The position numbers and the translations under genes were made by a program. A stretch of 64,000 nucleotides of DNA, taken from positions 114,243,315 through 114,307,314 of the forward strand of contig CM070900.1 in NCBI GenBank assembly GCA_036417435.1, given 5' to 3'. Below, one piece after another: positions 24,464-36,904 of this stretch. A model generated the notes under the pieces. It did no database searches. It saw only the letters and a program-made list of their open reading frames with translations, and had not been told where the DNA came from. Position 1 is the first letter of the stretch. Each line of letters begins with the position of its first letter. This DNA is from Inia geoffrensis. Its lineage: Eukaryota; Chordata; Mammalia; Artiodactyla; Iniidae.

Positions 24464-26667
24464 AAAAACCTTCCAGCAAACAGAAGCCCAGGACCAGACA
24501 GTTTCACAGGTGAATTCTATCAAACATTTAGAGAAGAGCTAGCACCCATCCTTCTCAAACTCTTCCAAAAAATTGCAGAGGAAGAAACACTCCCAAACTC
24601 ATTCTACGAGGCCACCATCACCCTGATACCAAAACCAGACAAAGATACTACAAAAAAAGAAAATTGCAGACCAATATCACTGATGAGTATAGATGCAAAA
24701 ATCCTCAACAATATATTAGCAAACAGAATCCAACAACACATTAAAAGGATCATATACCGTGATCAAGTGGGATTTATCCCAGGGATGCAAGGATTCTTCA
24801 GTATACACAAATCAATCAATGTGATACACCATATTAACAAACTGAAGAATAAAAGCCATATGATCATCTCAATAGATGCAGAAAAAGCTTTTGACAAAAT
24901 TCAACACCCATTTATGATAAAAACTCTCCAGAAAGTGGGCATAGAGGGGACCTACCTCAACATAATAAAGGCCATATACGGCAAACCCACAGCAAACATC
25001 ATTCTCAATGGTGAAAAATGGAAAGCATTTCCTCTAAGACCAGGAACAAGACAAGGATGTCCACTTTTGCCACTATTATTCAACATAGTTTTGGAAGTCC
25101 TGGCCATGGCAATCAGAGAAGGAAAAAAAAGGAAAAGAATACAAATTGGAAAAGAAGAAGTTAAACTGTCACTGTTTGCAGGTGACATGATACACTACAT
25201 AGAAAATCCTAAAGATGCCACCAGAAAACTACTAAAGCTAATCAATGAATCTGGTAAATTTGCAGGATACAAAATTAATGCACAGATATATCTTGCATTC
25301 CTATACACTAACAACAAAAGATCAGAAAGTGAAATTAAGGAAACAATTCCATTCACCACTGCAACAAAAAGAATAAAATACCTAGGAATAAACCTACCTA
25401 AGAAGGTAAAAGACTTGTACTCAGAAAACTATAAGACACTGATGAAAGAAGTCAAAGATGACACAAGCAGATGGAGAGACATACAATGTTCTTGGATTGG
25501 AAGACTCAATATTGTGAAAATGACTATACTACCCAAAGCAATCTACAGATTCAATGCAATCCCTAGCAAATTACCAATGGCATTTTTTACAGAACCAGAA
25601 CAAAACATCTTAAAGTTTGTATGGAGACACAAAATAACCCCCATAGCCCAAGTAATCTTGAGGGGAAATACAAAAAAAAACGGAGCTGGTCGAATCAGAC
25701 TCCCTGACTTCAGACTATACCAGAAAGCTACAGTAATCAAGACAGTATGGTGCTGGCACAAAAACAGACATATAGATCAATGGAACAGGATAGAAAGCTC
25801 GTGCAGCTCAATAGTCAAAAAACAAACAACCCAATCCAAAAATGGGCAGAAGACCTAAACAGACATCTCTCCAAAGAAGACCTACAGATGGCCAAGAGGC
25901 ACATGAAAAGCTCCTCAACATCACTAATTATTAGAGAAATGAAAATCAAAACTACAATGAGGTAATCACCTCACACCGGTTAGAATGGGTATCATCAGAA
26001 AATCTACAAAAAACAATTGCTGGAGAGGATGTGGAGAAAAGGGAACCCTCCTGCACTGTTGGTGGGAATGTAAATTGATACAGCCACTATGGAGAACAGT
26101 ATGGAGGGTCCTTAAAAAACTAAAAATATAATTACCATACGACCCAGCAATCCCACTATATACCCAGAGAAAACCATAATTCAATAAACACATGCACCGC
26201 AATGTTCACTGTGGCACTATTTACAATAGCCAGGTCATGGAAGCAACGTAAAGCCCATCAACAGATGAATGGATAAAGAAGATGTGGTACATATATACAA
26301 TGGAATATTACTCAGCCATAAAAAGGAACGAAATTGGGTCATTTGTGGAGATGTGGATGGACCTAGAGACTGTCATACAGAGTGAAGTAAGTCAGAAAGT
26401 GAAAAACACATATCTTTTATTAACGCATATATGTGGAATCTGGAAAAATGGTATAGATGAACCAGTTTGTAAGGCAGAAATAGAGACACAGATGTAGAGA
26501 ACAAATGTATGGACACCAAGTGGGGAAAGCAGGGGGGAGTGGGGGGGTGGGATGAATTGGGATTGACATATATCATATAATTGACACTAATATGTATAAA
26601 ATAGATAACTAATAAGAGTCTGCTGTAGAAATAAATAAAATTCGAAAGTAAAAAAAAAGGCTTCTCC

Positions 26668-28873
26668 AACCACTGGGGCCAAAAACCTCCTGAAGGACTT
26701 ACTCAGAACCACCTCTGCTCCTCCCAACCAACATCTCAGTCCTAGGTCAGCTGAAAGGTACTTCCCATCAACCCTCCAGAAGCCAAGGGAGCATGGAGTT
26801 TCAATGGAAGACAGAAAGTGAGTACTGGCAAAGAGGGAAGGTTGACAGCCTGCTACCTGGCTGAAGACTTGCAGAGTCAGGTACCTAGAGACCAACCTGA
26901 TGCCTGCCTTCAAAGTGCAGTGAGCCCCATGGGAGAGTCTGGGGGAGAATTTGACTTGTGTCCTTTGGAATTCGGGAACATATGTGAACGCCAAGAATTG
27001 TGCCTGCTTCTTTTCTGGAGATTTTGAAGGAAGAGGACTTACTGTCTGAGCCCAGGAAAGTGAAACAAAAAGAGACCATGTTATAGGGAATTTAAGAAGA
27101 AGGTGAGAAAACCTCCAACCCATTCCAGGTCTCCTCGTCTTTCAGAGGGTGCAGACGAGAACTACCATGTTTGACACCGTATGAAGGAATATAAAGAAGA
27201 GAGGAGAAATGGTTGGGATGTGGACCAAAGGCAAGACTACAGGAAGACATGGGTGCCCCTCTGCAGGTGTCCTCAGTAATGTGGTGACCCAAGGTGAAGC
27301 TAAACAACTCTAAAAATTGCACAAAGTTATGAGGAGACCACCACATCCTCAGAGAATACCAGCAGCAACAGAATCATGTAGTCTTGTGGGGAGGGGCACT
27401 CCTCATCTCCAGTAAGCAACCCCTGCCATCTCTCATATTCCTCCTCCCCAACAAAGTAATTAGATGCTAGTAGAGGGAACTGAGAGGATTACATTTGAAT
27501 CAGACTTGAGATTGTATTTTTACACTGGAGTGAAATTAGTCTGGTTTTGCTTTGTTTTTTTAATAACTGAAAGTGATGAGAAAGTTGTGGAATGTACCCA
27601 AGAAATTGTCTTGGGAGATTCTACATAGCACTATTGGGAATTGTGATTGGGGAAAAATAAAAACATTACTGTGTTAATATGCACAATGTAGAGTCTACTC
27701 AATAAACTGCACGAAAACCCTGACTTTTGAAAGCAAGCTAGGAGGGGTTGTTTTAGGGGGGAAAGGAGGTTACGCATTGTCTCAAAAATAATGAATAAAA
27801 AGAACAAAGATAACAAAAAAAAAGTAAATTCTTAAATGTAGGGTTTATGGAAGGAGATTTTAAAAGAATAAAAAATCATATAAACTTATTTTACCATGTA
27901 AGTTGAAGACACATACTTACTTATGTCTTTTCCAAAAGGAGACATTTTTAGTAAAACCAACTTTGGGTTTGTATTGACTTTAAAGTTTTCAATGCACTGC
28001 TTTGTACTTTAACTTATGAGCAAGAGACCAAACTCTCATTATGCACTTTCCTATCCACAGTGCACCTGACAGAACTGAACCACAGAAAATGTTCAAGCCA
28101 TGACTTTCAAATCAATCTATCATCTTCTACCCAGTTCTCCCCTTTGCTGTCATATCTTGGTCATTGTTACACAGTCACAAAAGACTTGGGGAAAAGGAGA
28201 TAGCTTTAATTATTTTTACTATGTACATTTATTATTTTTGTGATTAAGAAAAATAAAAGTAAAAAAACAAGGATTAGTATTTTATTCATCATCTTCCCTT
28301 CTGTATCAAATCATGCTTTATCCTGCGTAAATTCAATACCACACATGCAATCTACTAGTGCTGAACATCTTTTGCTTTTGCTGGCATAGCATCCATTCTC
28401 CTCCTTCTCTTAATAGCACCTTTGTTTTCTTTTGAGGAACTACCCCAGTCCCATTTCAGGCAGTCCTGGTAGAACCCTCAACCACCTAGCTGACCCAAGC
28501 AAAGCCATGAAACTTTAACCTTTCCCTCAGTATTTGAATCCTGAGCAGTAACATAAGAATAAATGATGGTAGAGCAGATTCATCCCCATAGTGATCATCT
28601 GAAGAGGCTTCCTAAAACCTCTAACACCAAAGCTGCATGCTTCCTGTATTTTTGAGGCATGATTGTTCAGCCTGATTTTAAATTCTGTGAGTTACTCGAT
28701 ATACATATAATAAATCCTTTCCCTTCCCACCTCTACACACATACCTTTAAGTTAGACAGAGTTGGTTTCTTACTGTTTGGGACCAAATCACACAAGGACC
28801 TTGGGATAGGCATGACCCATCTACTGTCCCTATTCCAGAACCCTCCTTTCTTTCCTTACTTTTCTAACAGTTT
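26668..28873. other. Intergenic, no feature recognised
   Basis: Moderate GC in 26.7-27.5 kb, AT-rich after. Open frames on both strands are short and lack family resemblance. Confidence 0.5.
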
Positions 28874-28886
28874 AAAGAACTATTCA

Positions 28887-29390
28887 TTTCAGGATAAAGA
28901 AGATGTGGTAATATATATACAATGGACTATTACTCAGCCATAAAAAAGAATGAAATAATGCCATTTGCAGCAACATGGATGGGCCTAGAGATTATCATAC
29001 CAAGTGAAGTAAGTCAAACAGAGAAAGACAAATATCATATGATATCGCTTGTATGTGGAATCTAAAATGATGATACAAATGAACTTATTTACAAAACAGA
29101 AATAGGCTCACAAACACAGAAAATACACCTATGGTTACCAAAGGGAAAAGAGAGGGAGGGATAAATTAAAAGAGCTTTGGATTAAAATATACACACTACT
29201 GTATATAAAATAGATAACCAACAAGGACATACTTGTTGCACAGGGAACTATACTCAGTATCTTGTAATAACATATAATGGAAAAGAATCTAAATATACAT
29301 AATTATATATATAATTGAATCACATTGCTGTACACCTGAAACTAACACAGCGTTGTAAATCAACTATACTTCAATAAATTTTTCTTTACA
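28887..29390 (+). mobile_element. 5'-truncated LINE-1
   Basis: Starts in the ORF2 end (gataaagaagatgtggtaat, acaatggactattactcagc) and ends with a 3' UTR and tail tcaataaatttttc. Duplication aaagaactattca at 28874-28886 and 29391-29403. Confidence 0.9.
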
Positions 29391-29403
29391 AAAGAACTAT
29401 TCA

Positions 29404-30390
29404 ACATTCAATATGAATTTCCCTCATGTCAACCTCTCTCTAGCCAATATCCTCAACTTACTTGCACCATGTCTTTCTATTTAACTGTCTGCCTGATAAA
29501 AACTGCTTTCTCCACTCCTAGTGCTGGGACTGCTGGAAAAAATACTGCAACCGTTCGGGTTAGTGTCTTCACTCATTTTCAGTTTCTATTTTCAGTTAGA
29601 TTTTCCATGCCACACAGAAATCTTCCTGTGTTTTTGCTCATTTCACTTCTCATTTTCCACAGTGATTTTAGAACCTTCTCCACTCTCCTCAAATCTCCAA
29701 GTAAATGACTCCTTCTCAACAATGTCCATACAGAGAAAGTAAAAGCCATAGGATGGAAATTTACTCCTCTCCCAGGCAGGAAACTCTCAAACAAACCTGT
29801 ATTAAACCCATTCTTCCCTCCTGGTCTCTGCTGGAGTGGGAACATGGTCTTTTCTCATACTTAAAACTAATCCTTAGGATTATGCTCTTAGATCCCATTC
29901 TTTCCTACCTTCTGAGAAAAGCGGCTTTATCAATTATCTCTGTCTCTTCTATTGATATATCTTTAAACGTACCCGCCAGATGGGCATCTTATAAAAAAAC
30001 AATTCTTTCCTGAATGAGTCACCTTTTAGCTACTGCCCTTTCTCTTCTCATTCACAACTAAATTAAAGTAGTTGTATATCTGCCCTGCTTGTGGAAGGAA
30101 GGGCCCAGGAAAAAGAAACAATGGCAGCATGCGAGTCAGAGCCCACCTGGTACAGGGTGAAGACAGCATCACAGAAAGGTCAGTCCAGTGTGGAGAGGCC
30201 CAGCCTGAGTAGGGTGAGGATACATCCATGTAGAGGGGCAGTCTGATGTGGATAACAGAGCCCACACAGGAGAAAAGTGCATCTATATGGGAGAAGGGAT
30301 GGCAGTGGAAAGGAGAGATTGATTACATACAGGGAGATTGGCTAAACAAGTAAATCTAATAAGGCCAAAGGGAGCCAGGTTTCTCAGCAT
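29404..30390. other. Intergenic, no feature recognised
   Basis: C/T-rich stretch with short frames in several registers. Possibly an ancient repeat, but none named. Confidence 0.45.
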
Positions 30391-30403
30391 CAAAAAAGGG
30401 GGT

Positions 30404-30614
30404 AGGACTTCCCTGGGGGTGCAGTGGTTGAGAGTCCATCTGCTGATGCAGGGCACACAGGTTTGTGCCCCGGTCCTGGAAGATCCCACATGCTGCGGAA
30501 CAGCTGGGCCCATGAGCCATGGCCGCTGAGCCTGCGCGTCCAGAGCGTGTGTTCCTCAACGGGAGAGGCCACAACAGCCAGAGGTCCGCGTACCGCAAAA
30601 AAAAAAAAAAAAGG
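30404..30614 (+). mobile_element. CHR-2-like SINE
   Basis: Complete with an A tail. Duplication aaaaaagggggta on the left (30391-30403), and the same word with an expanded G run on the right. Confidence 0.92.
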
Positions 30615-30769
30615 GGGGGGGTAACATATATGTAAAGGAAGAAAATTAGAAGAAACTCTGAGGTACTAGATTAGAACAAATGGTATCAGTGTACATTCAT
30701 GGCCAGATAGATAGATATAACGCAAAGGTGTGTACATACATTCATATATACATGCATATATGTCCTAGC

Positions 30770-31950
30770 TCTCTTCACTGAGATAGCCTTTAAGCACCAT
30801 ACTCCAAAAGCAAAGAGCACACCTAGTGCCCAGATCCTGTCTTCTAAATATTATTCGCCACTAAAAAGACTCAGGTCTAAAATGGCTGATTCCAGGGCTA
30901 GGGTAGGGAAAGTATGAGATAAACTTGTTAATATCTTGCACCAGAAAGAAAGAAAGTAGTCAAAAAGTGATGGAAACATGTCAAGAGACACACAAGCTAC
31001 CTGGATGGGGTTTCCTGTAGCTAAATTGGGCACAATTTGAACATCAAGATAAATAATGATAGCAATGAATTAAGGCCCAATAGTACTACAAATAAATAAA
31101 TGAGTATATTGAAAGTTTGATTAGGAATGATATACTTGCAGTCTCAAAGAACTTCCCTGCAAAATACTTACTAGTTACCAAAATTTAAAAAAAACTTCAT
31201 TGTTGAGAATCTTGACAGACACATCCTTAATCAAGTGACCATTAGTAATGGGACAAATCAAAATTGTATGTCATCTAATAGGGTTCAATGAGAAGAAAAC
31301 ATCATCACTTTCGAGGTATTCCTGTCAAAATCTAATAATTTAGCTTTCTTCAGCTGAGCCAGAGAACACAGTGACTATTTCCTCAACTCTCTCAAGAATG
31401 CTTCATAACTAATACTGTTTTAGGTGTACTGAGAGAAGTTAATTTTTTCATGCAATAGGTGCTTTAGGATGTTAAGGTTTAATTCCCTTCCAGAACCCAG
31501 GCTGGAAAAGGCCCAGAGGTATAGTCCATAAAACAACCAATCTGTAATCTGCAAAATGTCAAGGTCATTAAAAACCAGGAAAGATTGTTTTGCTGCTCCC
31601 AACTGAAGGAGACTAAAGAGGCATGATAACTATATGCAGCAGGTGATTCTGAACTGTATCCTTTTGCTCTAAAGGATAGTATTAAGACAACAAACTTAAT
31701 TGGGATTTGTGGAGTATATGGTAGTCATGTATAATGTCAATGACCTGATTTCCACGGTTGTGTTATGTTTATGTAGGCAAATGTCCTTATTTATAGGAAA
31801 TACACAGTAAAGTATTCAGGGGTAGTGGAGCAGCATACTGGCAAATTACTTCCAAATGGTTCAGGAAAAAAAGTCTTTGTACTTTTTTATGCCTGGAAAT
31901 TTTCTATCAATTTTTAATTGTTTCAGAATTATAAAAATCAAAAAAATTTT
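30770..31950 (+). mobile_element. Old LINE-type 3' repeat, copy B
   Basis: Diverged paralogue of 16260-17825. Recognisable words: aaaatgtcaaggtcattaaa, ggagactaaagaggcatgat, aaatgtccttatttataggaaa, tacacagtaaagtattcagg. Family tentative. Confidence 0.5.
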
Positions 31951-32399
31951 AAATGAACAAATATGAAACTGAACAAATACAAATTCACTATCATCCTCAC
32001 TCCTTCTCATGTTCCTCATCTCAGTGAATTTCCTGGTTTGCCCGAACAGGTTTTGTTCATTTCTGTTGTACCAACACAGACATTATTGGCCTCCTTTTCA
32101 CTCTCAAGTGTCCCAACCAGGACAATCAATAACATAAATGTTCTCACTGTAAGGTTCTGAAAATCTGGCCTCTGTTTACTTCTCTAGCTTGATCATTAAG
32201 CACTCCCCCAATTTCCCTCTCCTCGCTAGTGAATCTCAACTCTTTTGGGAAAGCTCTGCCTGAACACTGGATCAGGCTTCACTATATTTGCTAGTTGCTC
32301 CCTAACACTATACTAATCCTACTAGTAACTCTTGTCTATTGCATACATATCTCTATTGTAACTATTTGTTTATATTCCCTCTTAAACTGCATTTCTGTA

Positions 32400-32545
32400 C
32401 AGACAACTCTGCCACTCAGGGTGTGACCTTGAACAAGTTACTCAACCTTTCTAAACCTCAATTTCCTCATCTGTAAAACAAGGATAACTGTATTGTTGTT
32501 AAGATCAAATGATATAAAGCGCATGAAGAGCTTAGCCCACTACCT
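32400..32545 (+). repeat. MIR SINE relic
   Basis: gtgtgaccttgaacaagtta, ctcaacctttctaaacctca, atttcctcatctgtaaaaca. Confidence 0.88.
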
Positions 32546-32725
32546 TCATCATTTTATGTTTTAAGAATTATGTAAATAGTCAAACGTATTTTTTCTCTCT
32601 AGAGCTCCTTAGCTGTCTTCTTTTCACACCTAATCTTTTTATGTACCCTATTTATCAAGCAAGTAGAGTTAAAGATTGTTTCTTCTTAACACAAATATCA
32701 CAAGTCTCTATGATAGAGTTCTTTT

Positions 32726-32778
32726 TTTTTTTTTTTTTTAATTTTGGCTGCGTTGGGTCTTCTTTGCTGCATGCAGGC
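32726..32778 (-). mobile_element. Severely truncated CHR-1-like SINE tail, minus strand
   Basis: Only the last ~45 bp of the long-form SINE (ttggctgcgttgggtcttct) plus its T tract, yet flanked by tagagttctttt at 32714-32725 and 32779-32790. It is a genuine 5'-truncated insertion, not a decayed remnant. Confidence 0.85.
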
Positions 32779-32973
32779 TAGAGTTCTTTTTAATTTTATT
32801 TACTTTTTTAAAGAAAACACATGCTCTTACAGAAAGTTATATTCTGGGAAATAACACCAGAAACTATTAGCTCTGCTCAGGCAATGGGATATTTCTTTCC
32901 TTCCTGTTCTAGTGAATAAACACATGTAAGTCTCCACAGCAAATTCTACATATATATAGTATAGCAAATATAG

Positions 32974-32999
32974 AGTGTGTGTGTGTGTGTGTGTGTGTA
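32974..32999 (+). repeat. (GT)n microsatellite
   Basis: About 12 GT units between AT-rich flanks. Confidence 0.92.
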
Positions 33000-33044
33000 T
33001 ATTATTTCTTTCTGGTCATTAAAAATATATATTATTTTTAAATG

Positions 33045-33082
33045 ATTACATATATTGTTGACTATTACATATATTGTTGACT
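33045..33082 (+). repeat. Perfect 19-bp tandem duplication
   Basis: attacatatattgttgact occurs twice in immediate succession (33045-33063, 33064-33082). Confidence 0.9.
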
Positions 33083-33645
33083 AATGACCAAATACATACT
33101 AATGACCACCTATACATAATCTAAATATAGGTAGCAAATAAAATATTACATAATTGAAATCTTTGAAATAAACCTATTACCTACTTGCAAATCTATTCAG
33201 AATACTTTATTAAATGTCAGCTGTGAAACACTGTTAAAATACAGATAAACAATATTACAAGTTTCATTTAACTTCCCAAATTCTCACAGTCTTGTATTTT
33301 GCTCTCTGCTGTGGCACACAACTGGATTTTTCCTAAGCAATTAAGTGAGCAGGCTGGAAGACTCTTTATCAGTTGTAAACAATGTACCAAATGTAATATA
33401 AGTAGAAAAATGCCCAAAGAGGGTATATGAATTTTAATATGATTATTACTTTATAACCATAAAACTTTAGCAAATAGTAATCCTTATTTGCTTTAACTAG
33501 TATTGGATAATACATCATGATGGTGACCTTGTGGCAATCGGCATACTTTTATAAAATGATGATTTGAAACTTAAATCCTATTTTTAATTCTTCAGTCTCA
33601 TGTGGTCCTCTGGGAAAATTTCCCATAAGATTCTACAATCTTACA

Positions 33646-34035
33646 GGGGCTTCCCTGGTGGCGCAGCGGTTGAGAGTCCGCCTGCCAGTGCAGGGGACAC
33701 GGGTTCGAGCCCTGATCTGGGAAGATCCCACATGCCGTGGAGCAAATAAGCCCGTGAGCCACAACTACTGAGCCTGAGTGCCACAACTGCTTGAGGCCCG
33801 CGCACTTAGAGCCTGTGCTCCACAACGGGAGAAGCCACGGCAATGAGAGGCCCACACACCTCAACGAAGAGTGGCCCCCCGCTCACCGCAGCTGGAGAAA
33901 AGCCCGTGCGCAGCAGCGAAGACCCAACACAGCCAAAAATAAATAAATATAATAAATAAATTTAAATAAATAAGTAAAAATCAAGCTGTAAATTTACGAT
34001 TTGTGCACTTTACTATGTGTATGTTAAAAAAAAAA
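33646..34035 (+). mobile_element. CHR-1-like SINE fused to a ~60-bp LINE-1-like 3' tail
   Basis: A long-form SINE with tail (aaataaata)n is followed directly by about 60 bp (cagctgtaaattt-like, then gtgcactttactatgtgtat) resembling an L1 3' end with its own A tail. One duplication flanks the whole: gattctacaatcttaca at 33629-33645 and gagtctacaatcttaca at 34036-34052. This suggests one composite insertion event. Confidence 0.8.
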
Positions 34036-34094
34036 GAGTCTACAATCTTACAATGGAAAATTGCTTAAAGATAACACTCCATTATCAATATATC

Positions 34095-34260
34095 ACATAT
34101 CAATAAATACTTATTGAGCGTGTATTATTTGCCAGGCACTATGCTAAGTGCTGGAAATATAAAAATGATTAACACTTGAGCACTAGATAAGACATGGAGA
34201 CTGCCCTTGAGAGGTTTGGAGTATTATGCAAGAGGCAATTAATGTACAAACTATATAAAA
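34095..34260 (+). repeat. L2-type relic
   Basis: cttattgagcgtgtattatt, tgccaggcactatgctaagt and gctggaaatataaaaatgat, as in the L2 3' region. Confidence 0.65.
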
Positions 34261-34379
34261 GATTGTTAAGGAACAGGGTCTTAAAAGGTGCTGTGTACAA
34301 AGAATAGAAATATATAATCCAAACTAGGGGAGGAAAGGATGGTTACAGGAGCCTTCTTGATGGAGCTATTAACAAATAA

Positions 34380-34590
34380 GCCTACTGACTTCCTTGCAGT
34401 ATGGCCTAATGATTTAAGAGCACAGGTTCAAATCCTAGCACCATCTTTTACCAACTGTATATGTTTGGACAACTTACTTCATCATCCTAAGCTTGTTTCC
34501 TTGTTTACAAAATGGATATAATAGTATTCACCTCATTGGGCTGTTAAGAGGACCAAATAAGATAAGAGTAGAAACACCAAATAAGAGTAG
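34380..34590 (+). repeat. MIR SINE relic
   Basis: tggcctaatgatttaagagc, acaggttcaaatcctagcac, and a 3' part cctcattgggctgttaagag. Confidence 0.82.
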
Positions 34591-36904
34591 AAAACACAAT
34601 GGCTGCTGTAAGATATGCTAGTATTCTGGTTGTTATAATGATGATCTCTTTCTCTCTCACATACACACCCCACTCAGTGAACCTGGTAGTTTCTGGACTT
34701 CTTGGCCAATGTATGCATGTGCCACACAGCTATAAAAGAAAAAACTGCTCCATCCTCACCCCCATCTTCTGTTATCATCCAGGCTTCCCAGTCCCCTGAA
34801 AAGTCTGCTTGACTTGCTGTCATTACCAGACATGCCTGCACCATGGCCATTCGCTGAACATGAGTCTGACCACCGAGGCATCTCTGGACTACTTGTCCAC
34901 CACCACTCTCCTCTCATCCTTCACTGTCCCCCATATCCACCAGGAGACAGATTTCTTGGCTTTCAGCCCCACACTAGTCTCTGATGGGTCTTTCTTACCA
35001 GTGTTTTGGTGATTTTTATGCATTTCACTTAATCAGCTTTGCCCTCTATTGGCCACCACTGTCTCCAAGCCAGTGGCCAACATTTCATTTTATTTGGAGT
35101 TACCATCATTGTAGAGACAGAAAAAAAAATATATATATATGATTAGAACAAAATCATCAAGCTTTGTGAGGTTGAGAAAAGCTAGTGCTAGGAAAAGAAT
35201 AACATTTGGGTCTTTTGTTCTTTCCTACTTTATCCTCTTTAGGATCATGACTCTATTTTACAATCCAGTCTTTCCCTGCAATAATCTCCCAGTGGCTAGT
35301 TCTATCAAGTGACCCTTTCTGAAAGGTTTTCTCCCTCCTATTCATTTGCAGAAAGACCTACGGGAGGGGCAGGGCTCAACTCAATTTCTTCTTACACATT
35401 CACCTTTCTGAGGGCTTTTACCAAGTTTCACCAAAACAGATTCAAATGATAGCAATAAATAATAATAATAATAAATGACAAATTAAAGTTAAAAGATGTT
35501 TCCCTATTCAAGTGGCTCACTGGTAGAACTAAGTGTTCCTTATTTCTAAGAGTGCAAAAGATATGATTTGGACATTATAAGTATCGGGTAAAAGGGCATC
35601 TACTCTAGCTTCCAAATTCTGTTTTTAACACATACCTTACAAAATTGTTTTGGCTTTATCTAAGCACTACTCCCACTTTCTAAAAACCAAGACACACTGT
35701 ATTATTTTAATTTATAAATTATTCATGATTTAATTCTGTTCTTCACTTTGGATACTTTGCTTTATACATCTTCACAACAGCATGTGTACCTCCATGCCAA
35801 CAAAATCCTTCATATATGTTTCAAAGTCCAAAATATTAAAACATTAAATTTCTTTCAATCAGATTCTCTGCAGCAAAATAATTTGAAATTCTTACATGAC
35901 CACAAAATGTTACAGCAAGTTGAAGAAGAAAATTTTAGTTGCCTCATGTTTCCACTGAAATGTATTAAGAAGTTTATACAAGAACTACAAAGATGTTTAT
36001 GTTACAAAAACGACAAATATAAAGGTAATTGCTGATGATCCACATATGAATTTACTATGTCATAGACTGAAACTGTGATTTTAAGGTTTAGCTATCACCT
36101 AACCTGTTCCCTAATCCTGAAACAAGGTCATTTGAAATTCGTAAAATTCTGGAGACAGTGAGTCCTCAGCAAACTTCTAAACTTAAATTGCCCCTCCTCC
36201 TTACAGCTTTTCACATGAAACACTTCCTTCATCATAGCTACTTCTTCAATGTGGTAGCAAGTAAAATTCCCCAACAACAGAAATGAAAGTAACATGAAAA
36301 CTGAGCTGATTACAGATGGGTGAGGAGCAAGAATTCTCTCTTACAATTTTTAAATTATGATATTAATAATAATTAACCACAATAAATAAAACTAACCTTA
36401 GATGGCAGACCTTTGTAAAATGCTTCTATTAAACAGTATTGAAAAGGTAGTGGCAGTGAGTAACAAGTTTTGGGTTTTTTAAATTATTCATAATGATCCT
36501 CGACATCAAAAGAAAAAATGTAGACGACTGGAAGGGTAAAATTCTCCAAGTAGGATATTGAACATGAAATTCCAGTTAGCCAAATATGAGTTTTATGTAA
36601 AAAACTGAGAACTCATTCCTTTCAATTATACTTTGCTACTAAAGCTCAATATCCATCAGAAAATATGAGTTATTATAATTAGAATTCTTTTACCCTCATT
36701 ACATAATGCTGTGCCTGGTCAAAAATCATAAAATAGTTCAGAAAAGAAATTTAGCATTTCTGATCCTTCCTGTAGTCCTGATGCCACTTTGAGCCTGGAT
36801 GAATAAAGTTTTTCAACTCATCTAACTTAGCAGGCCCTAAGTGTTACAAATTAATTAAAGAGACTATACCTTTGGAGCCACTAATCAAATCTGTTGTCAA
36901 AATA
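34591..36904. other. Intergenic, no feature recognised
   Basis: Includes small (AT)n near 35131 and (AAT)n near 35458. The longest frames (for example 35748-36035) show no recognisable protein. Confidence 0.5.

Larger units (their letters stand above)
22644..26420 (+). pseudogene. LINE-1 ORF2 of second copy (heavily broken)
   Basis: The endonuclease part reads 22644-23108, with GDFN changed to EDFN and a TGA at 23106. The RT part reads from 24683. The catalytic FADD has become FAGD at 25175-25186, removing one of the paired aspartates. About 460 nt present in the first L1 (after RIES) are missing at about 25796. Two SINEs interrupt the frame, and further frameshifts follow. Not functional. 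Confidence 0.9.
20819..26655 (+). mobile_element. Second LINE-1 (older subfamily, decayed, near full length)
   Basis: It begins agactccctcttgtgagagc, then a 5' region, ORF1, ORF2 and a short 3' UTR ending in A's. It is flanked by aaaggcctctcc (20807-20818) and aaaggcttctcc (26656-26667), 11 of 12 identical. Two SINEs are nested at 23301 and 24260. Its 5' region is unrelated to the GC-rich 5' UTR of the first L1, so the two belong to different promoter lineages although their ORFs are close. Confidence 0.93.

Noticed and set aside
34599..35012. Adjacent small open frames as a possible small gene
   Set aside because: No splice signals, no conserved family and no transcription evidence. Length is within chance.
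35041..35056. CTCF-like site gccctctattggcc
   Set aside because: Two mismatches to the 14-base consensus; too weak to list.
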